Assembly (NCBI GenBank): GCA_019420945.1
Contig: JAHZGF010000016.1
Coordinates: 1-36,229 of the forward strand
Direction: 5' to 3'
DNA from: Clostridiales bacterium
GTDB lineage: Bacteria > Bacillota > Clostridia > Oscillospirales > Oscillospiraceae
DNA length: 36,229 nt
The position numbers were made by a program, and so were the translations under genes. Positions 8,942 to 15,626 of this stretch are shown piece after piece. Every line of letters begins with the position of its first letter. The first letter of the stretch is position 1. A model generated the notes under the pieces. It was not told the DNA's origin, ran no database searches, and worked only from the letters and a program-made list of their open reading frames with translations.

Positions 8942-9589
8942 ATGGATATAGCGTATAAATTTAGAGGAGGCACAATTTTTGCAATAACAAATGATGATGT
9001 TGTATTTATCTGCTTTACACTGAAAGAATCATGTAAAATATATGATATTGTCGCAGTTAGATACAAAGCACCTTCAATCTGGTGGAATGGCTGTATTGAA
9101 GTTATTACTAGACGAACTATGGAAACCAAAAGGCGTTGCAATGATAAGAAACCGATACCGTACTCTTTTTCGTTTTTATCGGATCAAGCAGAAGCAGCGG
9201 CACGCTTTTTTCAGCAGTTTTTGGGTGAGATTCGCTATTATAAGGGCGTTGAGGGAACACTTGTTGACGGCTGGTGGACCTGGCCGGAGGAGGACGCCCA
9301 CGCCCCTGCACCGGTAGAACAGTCCGCCGCCCAGCCGGAGACAGAAGTGCCTGCCCCAGCGGCTCCGCCTGTGGCCCCTCAGCCCGCACCGCCTGCGGCA
9401 ACTGCCGAATCTGACCTGGAGCAGGCGATTCAGGACAAAGTGGCCGAGGAGAGAAAACAGAAGGGCCCAGCCTGCCCTGACTGTGGCTGCACATCCATCT
9501 TTGCCGACAAGGACGAGACCGGTGCCGTTGTGATTACCTGTCTCAACTGCGGCCGGAAGTGGCATCCTGGTCAGCATCGCTCCTGGTGA
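8942..9589 (+). CDS. moron-like gene: PH-like N-terminus, Pro/Ala linker, C-terminal zinc ribbon
   Basis: This 215-residue gene is transcribed against all neighbouring tail genes. AAGGAGG lies seven bases before ATG 8942, so translation is well supported. Residues 1-95 contain short beta strands ending in a helix (FSFLSDQAEAAARFFQQFL), reminiscent of bacterial PH-like domains; this is only a resemblance. Residues about 117-157 are a Pro/Ala-rich linker. Residues 178-210 form a zinc ribbon with CPDC (178-181) and CLNC (200-203). Its 3' end overlaps the antisense end of the Gp15-like gene by 47 bases. The orientation, position between two tail genes and domain make-up suit a moron expressed from its own promoter. 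The function is unknown. Confidence 0.8.
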   Translation: MDIAYKFRGGTIFAITNDDVVFICFTLKESCKIYDIVAVRYKAPSIWWNGCIEVITRRTMETKRRCNDKKPIPYSFSFLSDQAEAAARFFQQFLGEIRYYKGVEGTLVDGWWTWPEEDAHAPAPVEQSAAQPETEVPAPAAPPVAPQPAPPAATAESDLEQAIQDKVAEERKQKGPACPDCGCTSIFADKDETGAVVITCLNCGRKWHPGQHRSW

Positions 9590-10208
9590 CCTGCCGCGCT
9601 TCCTTCCACCGCCTGGCCTGCTCATATCGCTGAGCCAGATCTTCTCTGGCCTTTTCCGCCAGTTCCTCTGGGGTCAGCTCCGCCTGGGGCTCTGATTTTA
9701 GGGCAAACAGCTGACGCATTTTGCGCACATGCTTACGCTCCTCCTTTGGCAGCTGGCTGAGATTCACCGTACGCCAGTACATCACCCGCTTGATCAGCGT
9801 ATCCTCCGGCAGCCCTTCAAACAGGGCCAGGAACTCCCACCAGTGCAGAAATTCCACTGTGGTGAGGCTGATGCCGTAGGTGGCATAAAATGCGGCATAA
9901 ATCAGATTCGCGTCCTGCTCATAATCAAAGGCCCGGGGCGGTGGGGTTCCGCCGTCCGGGCCTTTGTTGTTTTCCTTGCCCGTGCCGGAATCCCCTCGGG
10001 AGAAGAACCAGGTCAGCCCCTCCAAGGCCAGCTCCAGATCATCCGGGATCTGGGGGTAAAGCTGGCCCAGAGCTGCCATGGTTTTTTCAGTATCCGATAC
10101 TCCTTCTTCCCGCAAAATCAAATCCACCTGGATCATGTTGCGGAAATCGGGGGAAATCGGGATTCCTTTATATTCTTCCGGCAGCCCGTTGATCAGTAGC
10201 AGATTCAT
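9543..10208 (-). CDS. Gp15-like tail assembly chaperone
   Basis: This 221-residue protein lies between a smaller chaperone-like ORF and the tape measure. The centre (YEQDANLIYAAFYATYGISL, then LHWWEFLALFEGLPEDT) matches what I know of the bacteriophage Gp15 family, whose position marks it as a tail assembly chaperone. The C-terminus is highly charged and probably disordered. Its ATG overlaps the upstream stop as ATGA. I saw no classical slippery heptamer at that junction, so the two proteins look separately translated rather than made by frameshift. Its last 47 bases are antisense to the moron-like gene. Confidence 0.8.
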   Translation of the reverse strand: MNLLLINGLPEEYKGIPISPDFRNMIQVDLILREEGVSDTEKTMAALGQLYPQIPDDLELALEGLTWFFSRGDSGTGKENNKGPDGGTPPPRAFDYEQDANLIYAAFYATYGISLTTVEFLHWWEFLALFEGLPEDTLIKRVMYWRTVNLSQLPKEERKHVRKMRQLFALKSEPQAELTPEELAEKAREDLAQRYEQARRWKEARQVTRSDADQDATSGRS

Positions 10209-10579
10209 TTCTGGCGACGGGTGGCCCGATTGGGCTTATACTTCTGCAGACGCACGCCGAACTCCTTGCCCTGGGCAGCCAGCGCCTGGGAGATGGACTC
10301 GTTCACTTCCGTCACCCGGTTCAGACTGGGATTGCTGCCCAAAAGCTTCTGGGCCACTCCTTCGCCAAAGACCTCATCGATGAAATTGCCGAACAGACGG
10401 AGCTGACTGTTGAGCATGTTCACATAGTTGTCCAGAAAACCGGGATCGTCTGAGGCAAGTTCGGGAAAATTCAGGTCGGCGGCAGCGGCCTCCATATGTT
10501 CGCCTGCCTGCTTGTAGCGCAGCACATCAGTAGGGGAGGTAATGTCAAAGTCCAGTTCAAGATCGTTAATTTTCAGCAT
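10205..10579 (-). CDS. small tail assembly chaperone-like protein (DUF6673-type)
   Basis: This is a 124-residue protein from the second of two close ATGs (10579), which sits eight bases after AAGGA; the first ATG (10588) overlaps that site. It is mainly helical, with LELDFDITSPTDVLRYKQAGE near the start and a basic tail (KYKPNRATRRQK). Gene order (tail tube, this, Gp15, tape measure) makes it the first of the two chaperone-position genes of siphoviruses. It overlaps the next gene by four bases. Confidence 0.7.
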   Translation of the reverse strand: MLKINDLELDFDITSPTDVLRYKQAGEHMEAAAADLNFPELASDDPGFLDNYVNMLNSQLRLFGNFIDEVFGEGVAQKLLGSNPSLNRVTEVNESISQALAAQGKEFGVRLQKYKPNRATRRQK

Positions 10580-10597
10580 AGTAGGCATCCTTTCTTG

Positions 10598-10625
10598 AGA
10601 GGCCCCCGGTACTCCGGGGGCCTCT
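10598..10625 (-). terminator. strong hairpin attenuator between tail tube and chaperone genes
   Basis: A perfect 12-bp stem, AGAGGCCCCCGG (10598-10609) with CCGGGGGCCTCT (10614-10625), has a TACT loop. Read leftward it is not followed by a long T run. It therefore probably reduces rather than stops read-through, which would give far more tail tube transcript than chaperone transcript. Confidence 0.65.
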
Positions 10626-10765
10626 TTGATTCAATTGCTCTGCCGCACCTGCGCCCGTAAGGCGAAAACAAAATGCGGTTTGATCTGGTGTATGCCGTCA
10701 CAGACGGCTTTTAATTGGCGGCACCGTTCTTCAAATTTTTAGAATGGTCCCAACAGGTCCAGCGA
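10626..10765. other. 140-base spacer after tail tube gene
   Basis: No gene is visible here. A hairpin GCCGTC-ACA-GACGGC (10694-10708) is followed on the plus strand by TTTTAATT. It could be a weak rightward terminator, possibly for transcripts from the moron-like gene. Confidence 0.35.
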
Positions 10766-11263
10766 TCAGACACCTGCAGTATAGGTGTACTCCTCAGGCA
10801 CACCCACGCTGGTCAGAGTGGCGGAGAAGGTGGCGTTCTCACCAGCCACGCCGGTCAGGTCGCTTTCGATGGAGATGGACACCTTGCCCTGCTCACCCTT
10901 GCCGGTCAGACGGTCAAAGTACACGTAGGGGCGAATGACCTCCTGGCCGGTACCGTATTTCAGAGAGTGGGCCAGCAGAGCGTCCTGGAATTCGTCCTTG
11001 TGGTAACGATCACCGGTCATGGTAAAGGTGCGGGAGGTGCCGGTCTTGGCGGTCACCTTGCCGGTGCGGATGTAGATGCTCTCTTTGGTTTCCGCAGCCA
11101 GAGTACCGGTCTGCTCAGTGATGCCGGCCTGGGCAACGACATAGGTCTTGGGATCGACAGCCTCGCCGGTAAAGTCAATGGCCAGAACCATATCATTTGC
11201 AGTGGAGAAACCCTCGTACTCGGCATCGGGAGTTACGTCTTTCATCAGTTCAGTAATAGTCAT
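10766..11263 (-). CDS. major tail (tube) protein
   Basis: This 165-residue, beta-rich protein has no membrane segment. It starts MTITELMKDVTPDAEYEGF and ends KVSISIESDLTGVAGENATF...YTAGV. Phage tail tube proteins have this size and style and this place, directly after the tail terminator gene and before a transcription hairpin and the chaperones. A structural gene expressed in hundreds of copies per particle would suit the strong hairpin just downstream. The ribosome site is weak (AAAGG in the preceding gene's end), and the gap from the upstream stop is three bases. Confidence 0.75.
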   Translation of the reverse strand: MTITELMKDVTPDAEYEGFSTANDMVLAIDFTGEAVDPKTYVVAQAGITEQTGTLAAETKESIYIRTGKVTAKTGTSRTFTMTGDRYHKDEFQDALLAHSLKYGTGQEVIRPYVYFDRLTGKGEQGKVSISIESDLTGVAGENATFSATLTSVGVPEEYTYTAGV

Positions 11264-11266
11264 GGA

Positions 11267-11713
11267 TCAATCAACAACCTTTCTGTAGTATTCCAGTTCA
11301 AGCTGGATCTGATATTTGCCAGAATTATTGTCCGGCTGATAGAGATAGGCGGCACTGACAGCTCGAATACTCCTGGGGGTCAGATTTTTGGGAAGCTGAG
11401 GCAAGTGCCGTTTTGCACTTTCCTGGCTCATCCATTGGGCCAGCTGGTCAAAAAGTCCGGTATCCGACAATTTTTGGGCCACATCAGGTTCCCAGTTGTT
11501 GGCGCTGGTGAGCAGATACTGACTGCGAACACGAATGGTGCCCCCGTGATAAAGCAGCAGTTGTTCGTCGGCTTGGTCCGCAGAAATGACATAAGTCAAT
11601 TCTGCCAGACCACTGCCTTCGGTGGTGTCTACTCCATGAAATTGCCGGTCCGAAAGAAGCGGGCAGCTGTTCAGATAAGAGTACAGCGAATCAATAATGG
11701 TTACATTACTCAT
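11267..11713 (-). CDS. minor capsid / tail terminator-like protein
   Basis: This 148-residue protein starts with MSNVTIIDSLYSYLNSCPLL and contains WEPDVAQKLSDTGLFDQLAQWM. This resembles the 'minor capsid protein from bacteriophage' family found immediately upstream of tail tube genes, where tail terminator/head-tail connector proteins are encoded. It overlaps the stop of the small upstream ORF as ATGA. It is the most head-proximal structural gene that remains; portal, capsid and terminase genes that should lie upstream are absent. Confidence 0.7.
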   Translation of the reverse strand: MSNVTIIDSLYSYLNSCPLLSDRQFHGVDTTEGSGLAELTYVISADQADEQLLLYHGGTIRVRSQYLLTSANNWEPDVAQKLSDTGLFDQLAQWMSQESAKRHLPQLPKNLTPRSIRAVSAAYLYQPDNNSGKYQIQLELEYYRKVVD

Positions 11714-11823
11714 GCTCTGTCTGCCAGCTTTACGGGAACGACGGCGGGATTACTTTCCAGCAATTCTCCTCGCTGATAGACAACAATCCCATTGCCGTCA
11801 AAACTGTTGTTTGGAAATTTCAT
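11710..11823 (-). CDS. 37-residue ORF at the head of the tail operon
   Basis: ATG 11823 is preceded at six to seven bases by AAAGGAG within GGAGAAAGGAG, an excellent ribosome site. Its TGA overlaps the next ATG, so it is very likely translated. The peptide begins MKFPNNSFDGNGIVVYQRGE and contains many Val and Leu residues near the end; it has no signal or membrane segment. It may be an intact small leader gene of the tail operon or the residue of a longer head-tail connector gene cut by the deletion that removed the head genes. Confidence 0.6.
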   Translation of the reverse strand: MKFPNNSFDGNGIVVYQRGELLESNPAVVPVKLADRA

Positions 11824-12153
11824 ATAACTCCTTTCTCCATCCTGTATTGGTATGGGCTTGTGTGGAGCCTAAGCAGATTTCGTTTATTAGAGGATCGGAT
11901 TGTAGAACAAACAAAGATCCTGATGTAGCGTATGTGCCGCTTTGCATGCTGCTTGCTTCAGCACAAGGGATGGACATGAAATATTCCCGGAGATAAACGG
12001 TGCTTCTCCGCTGCGCATGCGGAGATAAAGGGCGATATTTGCCCTAACCTGGCCAGGGGAGAGAAACTGTTTCCGTGTTTCGCAACTACTGTATGGAAGC
12101 CGGTCTGGTTTCTCTATGGCTACACAGTAGCACAAGTCAAATCTAACATTCTA
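11824..12153. other. 330-base leader between late regulator and tail operon
   Basis: No convincing gene is present. An open minus-strand frame (11887-12135) has no ribosome site and an unconvincing composition. On the minus strand there is a TTGACT -35-like element near 12135-12140. A GCTAC-TGT-GTAGC palindrome (12119-12131) lies next to it, and a second CTACTGT element lies at 12086-12092 in inverted orientation. Two GC hairpins (around 12007-12024 and 12028-12045) follow. This is where a promoter for the tail operon, controlled by the adjacent regulator, would lie. Confidence 0.4.
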
Positions 12154-12561
12154 TCACATGTTTAATTGGCTTAAGGCTTTGCTGTGTAAACGGCTGATTT
12201 GCATATAGCTGTAGTTCATATACTCAGAGATTCGTTCCCAAGTCATCCCATCAATATATCGCAGTCGTAATAACTCTTGTAACTTGGTGTCCTGTATTTC
12301 GTCGATTGCAGCGCCAACCGACTGTCGCAATGCCGCCAGCTTGCTTCGTTGCAGAATGAGTTGTCTGATCATGTCATTGATCTGATGAAGGGCATCCGCT
12401 AATTCCTGGCTGCTATTCTCAATAGACGAAAGATTGCGATAGTATTCGTCAGTTTCTAGGATTCTCGTTTTCCATCGGGTAATCTCTCTGCTTAGACGCT
12501 GTTCCTCCTGCTCTGCTGTGTGATACTGTTGAAGAAATTGCTTTTTCTCTTGAATGTTCAA
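12154..12561 (-). CDS. DUF1492/ArpU-like phage late transcription regulator
   Basis: This is about 135 residues from TTG 12561, eight bases after GGAGG; the longer reading from 12588 would put that ribosome site inside the gene. Residues 1-95 are a coiled coil. The C-terminus (LQELLRLRYIDGMTWERISEYMNYSYMQ) is a sigma-4-like helix-turn-helix seen in DUF1492/ArpU-type proteins, which switch on late genes in Gram-positive phages. Its site directly upstream of the tail operon, same strand, suits control of that operon. The length matches the family. Confidence 0.75.
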   Translation of the reverse strand: MNIQEKKQFLQQYHTAEQEEQRLSREITRWKTRILETDEYYRNLSSIENSSQELADALHQINDMIRQLILQRSKLAALRQSVGAAIDEIQDTKLQELLRLRYIDGMTWERISEYMNYSYMQISRLHSKALSQLNM

Positions 12562-12588
12562 AAAAATACCTCCGTAAAAAAATCGCAA

Positions 12589-12850
12589 TGTTTTGCATGT
12601 ATGTCCGGTTTTATTGTGTAGTCATCTGTGGCCTTCATAGTTTGAATAAGTCTGTTTTAATTAGTGCTGTATCACAGAGGTGACAATAGGATAAAAAGAA
12701 GTTGATTTTAGTTAGCTCATACAGTATAATCAGTATAGAAAAATAAAAATAGATAAAATAAGTTAGCTCTTGCGCGCAGTATAGTTCATCTACTGCCTTT
12801 GCGTCAATGCAAAAAACTAATTTTATTTATTTCTGGTGAGATTTCACAGC
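12589..12850. promoter_or_regulatory. divergent switch region between late regulator and repressor
   Basis: About 260 AT-rich bases carry no gene. A direct repeat, GTTAGCTC (12711-12718 and 12762-12769), is followed in both copies by a CAGTATA element (12722-12728 and 12777-12783). The spacing is about 50 bases, or roughly five helical turns. Such paired sites are what a Cro/CI-type repressor would use. Promoters on both strands probably lie among the many TATA-like stretches, but I cannot assign them with confidence. Confidence 0.5.
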
Positions 12851-12866
12851 GGGAGGAGTGTTGCCT

Positions 12867-13220
12867 GTGTTTTACGATATATTCAAAACACTTTGTGATA
12901 AAAAAGGAGTCAGCCCCAAACGAGCTGTTTTGGAGATGGGTTTAAGTAATTCGCTTGCGACAAGATGGAAGAAGACAGGCGGCACTCCAAATGGTGAGAC
13001 ATTAAATAAGGTTGCAGAATATTTTGATATTTCAGTCGATTTCCTGTTGGGGGGAGAAAAGGAACAAAAGCCTGTTTTTAAGGAAGCGGCAGAGGTAATG
13101 TTTGATGATTTTACCTATGCCATGTATGAGGAGACAAAGGAACTTCCGCAGGAAAAAAAGCAGATGCTACTTGAAATGGCACGGTTTATGAAGGCTGACT
13201 TAGAAAAGGGTAAGGGATGA
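12867..13220 (+). CDS. XRE/Cro-CI family phage repressor
   Basis: This is a 117-residue protein from GTG 12867, ten bases after GGGAGG; the frame is open to GTG 12858, which lies inside that site. The helix-turn-helix spans about residues 15-60 (KKGVSPKRAVLEMGLSNSLA, then a recognition helix and FDISVDFLLGG, the usual end of XRE domains). A charged helical tail follows. It is one base upstream of an ImmA-type peptidase gene, and together they form a repressor/anti-repressor switch as in ICEBs1 and many prophages. It should repress the leftward operon until damage or another signal relieves it. Confidence 0.88.
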   Translation: MFYDIFKTLCDKKGVSPKRAVLEMGLSNSLATRWKKTGGTPNGETLNKVAEYFDISVDFLLGGEKEQKPVFKEAAEVMFDDFTYAMYEETKELPQEKKQMLLEMARFMKADLEKGKG

Positions 13221-13221
13221 A

Positions 13222-13650
13222 ATGGACAAAGTTGTGTCATTATATCAGGAATTGAATCGTGAAGGGATCCATTTTTATTGCTGGGATATCGATGGAGGAA
13301 AGGCTGCCACAATTGAAATGAATGGGCAGTACGGAATTTTTGTAGACGTTGGCAATATTTCTTCCGAGGCGGAGGAACTTGTTGTGATTGCACATGAAGG
13401 CGGTCATTGCATGACAGGGGCTACGCATAGAGTTGCCAGTGATTTTGATCTAATTGAGCAACATGAAACAAAGGCTTGGAGATGGGCAATTCTTCATACA
13501 ATCACACCGGAGGAATTAAAAGCAGCTGTAGCTGAGGGATATACTGACATTTGGTCTTTGGCAGAGCACTTTGGAGTGACAGAAGCTTTTATGAGGAAGG
13601 TGGTCTGTTTCTATACCAATGGCAATCTAGCGGATGAATTATATTTTTGA
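13222..13650 (+). CDS. ImmA/IrrE-family zinc peptidase
   Basis: This 142-residue protein has a zinc-protease motif HEGGH at residues 58-62 and a downstream EQHETKAWRWAI helix that matches the ExxAN-type third-ligand helix of ImmA/IrrE proteins. Members cleave the partner XRE repressor on induction. The ATG is one base after the repressor stop, so the two are co-expressed and probably co-translated. The frame is intact, which implies that the switch of this island could still work. Confidence 0.88.
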   Translation: MDKVVSLYQELNREGIHFYCWDIDGGKAATIEMNGQYGIFVDVGNISSEAEELVVIAHEGGHCMTGATHRVASDFDLIEQHETKAWRWAILHTITPEELKAAVAEGYTDIWSLAEHFGVTEAFMRKVVCFYTNGNLADELYF

Positions 13651-13716
13651 CCTGCGGCTTTGGGACGTATTGACAACAGGCAAACTAATTGGTTCTAGTC
13701 GATTTGCTTAATATGG

Positions 13717-13760
13717 AAAACACCGGAGACATCCCTATTGGGATCTCTCCGGTGTTTTTT
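13717..13760 (+). terminator. terminator after the repressor/peptidase operon
   Basis: The stem AAAACACCGGAGA (13717-13729) pairs with TCTCCGGTGTTTTTT. The inner loop holds a second short stem, ATCCC/GGGAT. The T run supports rightward termination, and the A run opposite would let it serve the leftward rrf2 transcript as well. It marks the right end of the phage-derived island. Confidence 0.85.
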
Positions 13761-13791
13761 AGCGTTCATACATCCGATCAGAATAGCTGTA

Positions 13792-14223
13792 TCAGATCAC
13801 ATAGTTGTCCCCCTGCTGGGCAGGGCCCATGAGGTCGGCAAGGGTGATGCCGTCAAGATAGTTGTTGATGAGCTGATCCAGCTCTCTCCACATGGGCAAA
13901 GTGCGGCAGCCAGCCATCCGGGGACAGGGGGAAGCCGTTTCCTCCAGACAGGCCACCGGGGCCAGATCCCCTTCGGTAAGCCGCAGGATGCTGCCCACGG
14001 TGTAACGTTCCGGGGACCGGGTCAGTCGGTAGCCGCCTCCCTTGCCCCGCAGGCCGGTGAGCAATTTGTGCTGCACCAGAATTTTTAGAATGCTTTCCAG
14101 ATATTTCTCCGAAATCTCCTGGCGCCGGGCGATCTCCTTCAGCGGAATATAGCTGTCGGTCTGATGCTCTGCCAGATCGATCATCACCCGCAGGGCATAG
14201 CGCCCTTTGGTTGAGATTATCAT
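13792..14223 (-). CDS. Rrf2 family transcriptional regulator with three cysteines
   Basis: This 143-residue protein starts at ATG 14223, seven bases after AGGAGG. The winged helix-turn-helix begins MIISTKGRYALRVMIDLAEH and includes EIARRQEISEKYLE and LRGKGGGYRL, the Rrf2 signature. Cys92, Cys100 and Cys106 lie where IscR-type Rrf2 proteins bind an iron-sulfur cluster (IscR uses 92, 98 and 104), so a redox- or cluster-sensing role is plausible. The divergent neighbour is cysteine synthase, which suggests a CymR-like or IscR-like control of cysteine or sulfur supply. It shares a symmetric operator-like region with cysK. Confidence 0.9.
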   Translation of the reverse strand: MIISTKGRYALRVMIDLAEHQTDSYIPLKEIARRQEISEKYLESILKILVQHKLLTGLRGKGGGYRLTRSPERYTVGSILRLTEGDLAPVACLEETASPCPRMAGCRTLPMWRELDQLINNYLDGITLADLMGPAQQGDNYVI

Positions 14224-14254
14224 GAAAATGCCTCCTTAGTCAGGTTTTTAACCT

Positions 14255-14336
14255 ATTATACAACAAGGTTTGTAGGAATTCAACAGAGCAAATGTTCTTG
14301 ACAAAAGGGAGGGATCACCCTATAATTCCTATAAAC
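14255..14336. promoter_or_regulatory. divergent rrf2/cysK promoters with symmetric operator
   Basis: For cysK: TTGACA (14298-14303), 17 bases, TATAAT (14321-14326). For rrf2 on the minus strand: TTGAAT (14278-14283), 17 bases, TATAAT (14255-14260). GTTTGTAGGAATT (14268-14280) and AATTCCTATAAAC (14324-14336) are inverted copies with 12 of 13 bases matching. One overlaps the rrf2 -35 and the other the cysK -10. A regulator bound at both sites would shut both promoters. Confidence 0.8.
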
Positions 14337-14420
14337 CCACCTGATAGATTGGTATAAGCCCCCGCAAATACGGCCAAAGGCTGCTTGGACCGGGGCGCTG
14401 TCGGACATAGGAGGTATCGT

Positions 14421-15353
14421 ATGGGCAAGATTTTTACATCCGTGGATCAGTTGATCGGTCACACTCCGTTGCTGGAGCTGACCCACATCCAAGAGAGCTT
14501 GGGGCTGGAGGCCCGAGTTCTGGGCAAGCTGGAGTATTTGAACCCCGCCGGCTCCGTCAAGGACCGGGTGGCCAAGGCTATGATCGACGATGCGGAAGCC
14601 AAGGGCCTTTTGAAACCGGATTCTGTCATCATTGAGCCTACCTCCGGCAATACCGGCATCGGATTGGCCTCTGTGGCCGCCGCCCGGGGATATCGTATTA
14701 TCATCGTGATGCCGGAGACCATGAGTGTAGAGCGCCGTCAGCTGATGCGGGCCTATGGGGCGGAGCTGGTGCTCACTGAGGGAGCCAAGGGGATGAGCGG
14801 GGCCATCGCCAAGGCGGATGAGCTGGCAGCAGAGATTCCCAACAGCTTTATTCCCGGCCAGTTTGTGAACCCTGCCAACCCGGCGGCCCATGTGACCACC
14901 ACCGGCCCGGAGATCTGGGAGGATACCGACGGCCAGGTGGATGTCTTTGTGGCCGGCGTAGGGACCGGCGGCACCATCACCGGTGTGGGCCGCTATCTGA
15001 AGGGCAAAAATCCCGGCATCCGGGTGGTAGGTGTGGAACCCGCCACTTCGGCAGTGCTTAGCGGCAAGCCCGCCGGGCCCCATATGCTCCAGGGAATTGG
15101 CGCCGGATTTGTGCCGGAAGTGCTGGACACCCATATTTATGATGAGATTATTCCGGTGACCAACGAGGACGCTTTTGCCACCGGCAAACTTCTGGGCAGG
15201 AAGGAAGGGGTGCTGGTGGGCATCTCCTCCGGAGCTGCCCTCTGGGCTGCTCTGCAGCTGGCTCAGCGGCCGGAATACAAGGGCAAGACCATTGTGGCGC
15301 TCCTGCCGGATACCGGGGACCGCTACCTGTCCACCCCCATGTTTGCGGACTGA
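14421..15353 (+). CDS. cysK: cysteine synthase A (O-acetylserine sulfhydrylase)
   Basis: This 310-residue PLP enzyme makes cysteine from O-acetylserine and sulfide in the cytoplasm. ATG 14421 lies six bases after AGGAGG; an upstream in-frame start at 14385 has no ribosome site. The PLP lysine is K47 in NPAGSVKDR. The substrate loop TSGNTG lies near 74-79, a phosphate-binding GTGGT near 180, and GISSGAA near the C-terminus. The length is normal for CysK. It is alone in its transcript, with its own consensus promoter and terminator, and is divergent from an Rrf2 regulator likely to sense cysteine or cluster status. Confidence 0.95.
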   Translation: MGKIFTSVDQLIGHTPLLELTHIQESLGLEARVLGKLEYLNPAGSVKDRVAKAMIDDAEAKGLLKPDSVIIEPTSGNTGIGLASVAAARGYRIIIVMPETMSVERRQLMRAYGAELVLTEGAKGMSGAIAKADELAAEIPNSFIPGQFVNPANPAAHVTTTGPEIWEDTDGQVDVFVAGVGTGGTITGVGRYLKGKNPGIRVVGVEPATSAVLSGKPAGPHMLQGIGAGFVPEVLDTHIYDEIIPVTNEDAFATGKLLGRKEGVLVGISSGAALWAALQLAQRPEYKGKTIVALLPDTGDRYLSTPMFAD

Positions 15354-15376
15354 ATAAAAAACTCATCTTAATTCTG

Positions 15377-15414
15377 GCGGTTTCCGTCTGTTGCGGCAGA
15401 CGGAAACCGCTTTT
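15377..15414 (+). terminator. cysK terminator
   Basis: A perfect 14-bp stem, GCGGTTTCCGTCTG (15377-15390) with CAGACGGAAACCGC (15397-15410), is followed by TTTTG. It lies 23 bases after the cysK stop. Confidence 0.92.
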
Positions 15415-15626
15415 GCTCTGGCGTAATTCTTAAGAAAAATTAAAAGGGGATGGCTTTTCTGAATTGGAGGAGAATCCAATTACTTTTTGGAGGTAAATGT
15501 TACGAAATGTATCCATTGTGTAGTGCTTTGTTGTTGAAATCTGTCGAAGTATAAATTAACATAATGCACGGCAATAGGCGATGGTGCTATGGAGCAAATT
15601 GAATATCGCCTGAGGGTGGATGTGCC
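15415..15626 (+). promoter_or_regulatory. leader of the acyltransferase operon
   Basis: There is no gene in these 212 bases. Two hairpins are visible: ATTGG/CCAAT around 15464-15481, and AGGCGAT (15576-15582) with ATCGCCT (15605-15611). The second ends immediately before the ribosome site GAGGGTGGA (15612-15620), so its folding could affect start-site access. A weak promoter, TTGTTG-N16-TATAAA, lies near 15526-15556. I see no known riboswitch pattern. Confidence 0.4.

Noticed and set aside
10190..10225. programmed frameshift between the two tail chaperone genes
   Set aside because: The junction is a plain ATGA overlap and no slippery heptamer is present.
10715..11776. 353-codon plus-strand frame
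   Set aside because: It is antisense to the tail tube and tail terminator genes, which have coupled starts and family likeness.
11887..12135. 82-codon minus-strand frame in the tail operon leader
   Set aside because: It starts at a TTG without a ribosome site, overlaps the promoter-like region, and its composition is not protein-like.
388..13760. attL/attR direct repeat around the phage island
   Set aside because: The tRNA-Lys 3' end was compared by eye with 13650-13790; no copy longer than chance was seen. A computed search for 12-mers or longer would settle it.
14280..15134. 284-codon minus-strand frame
   Set aside because: It is antisense to cysK and covers the cysK promoter; His/Gly-rich composition is typical of a shadow frame.
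15541..15626. c-di-GMP riboswitch in the MBOAT leader
   Set aside because: There is a GCAC/GTGC pairing, but the conserved GEMM core is missing.
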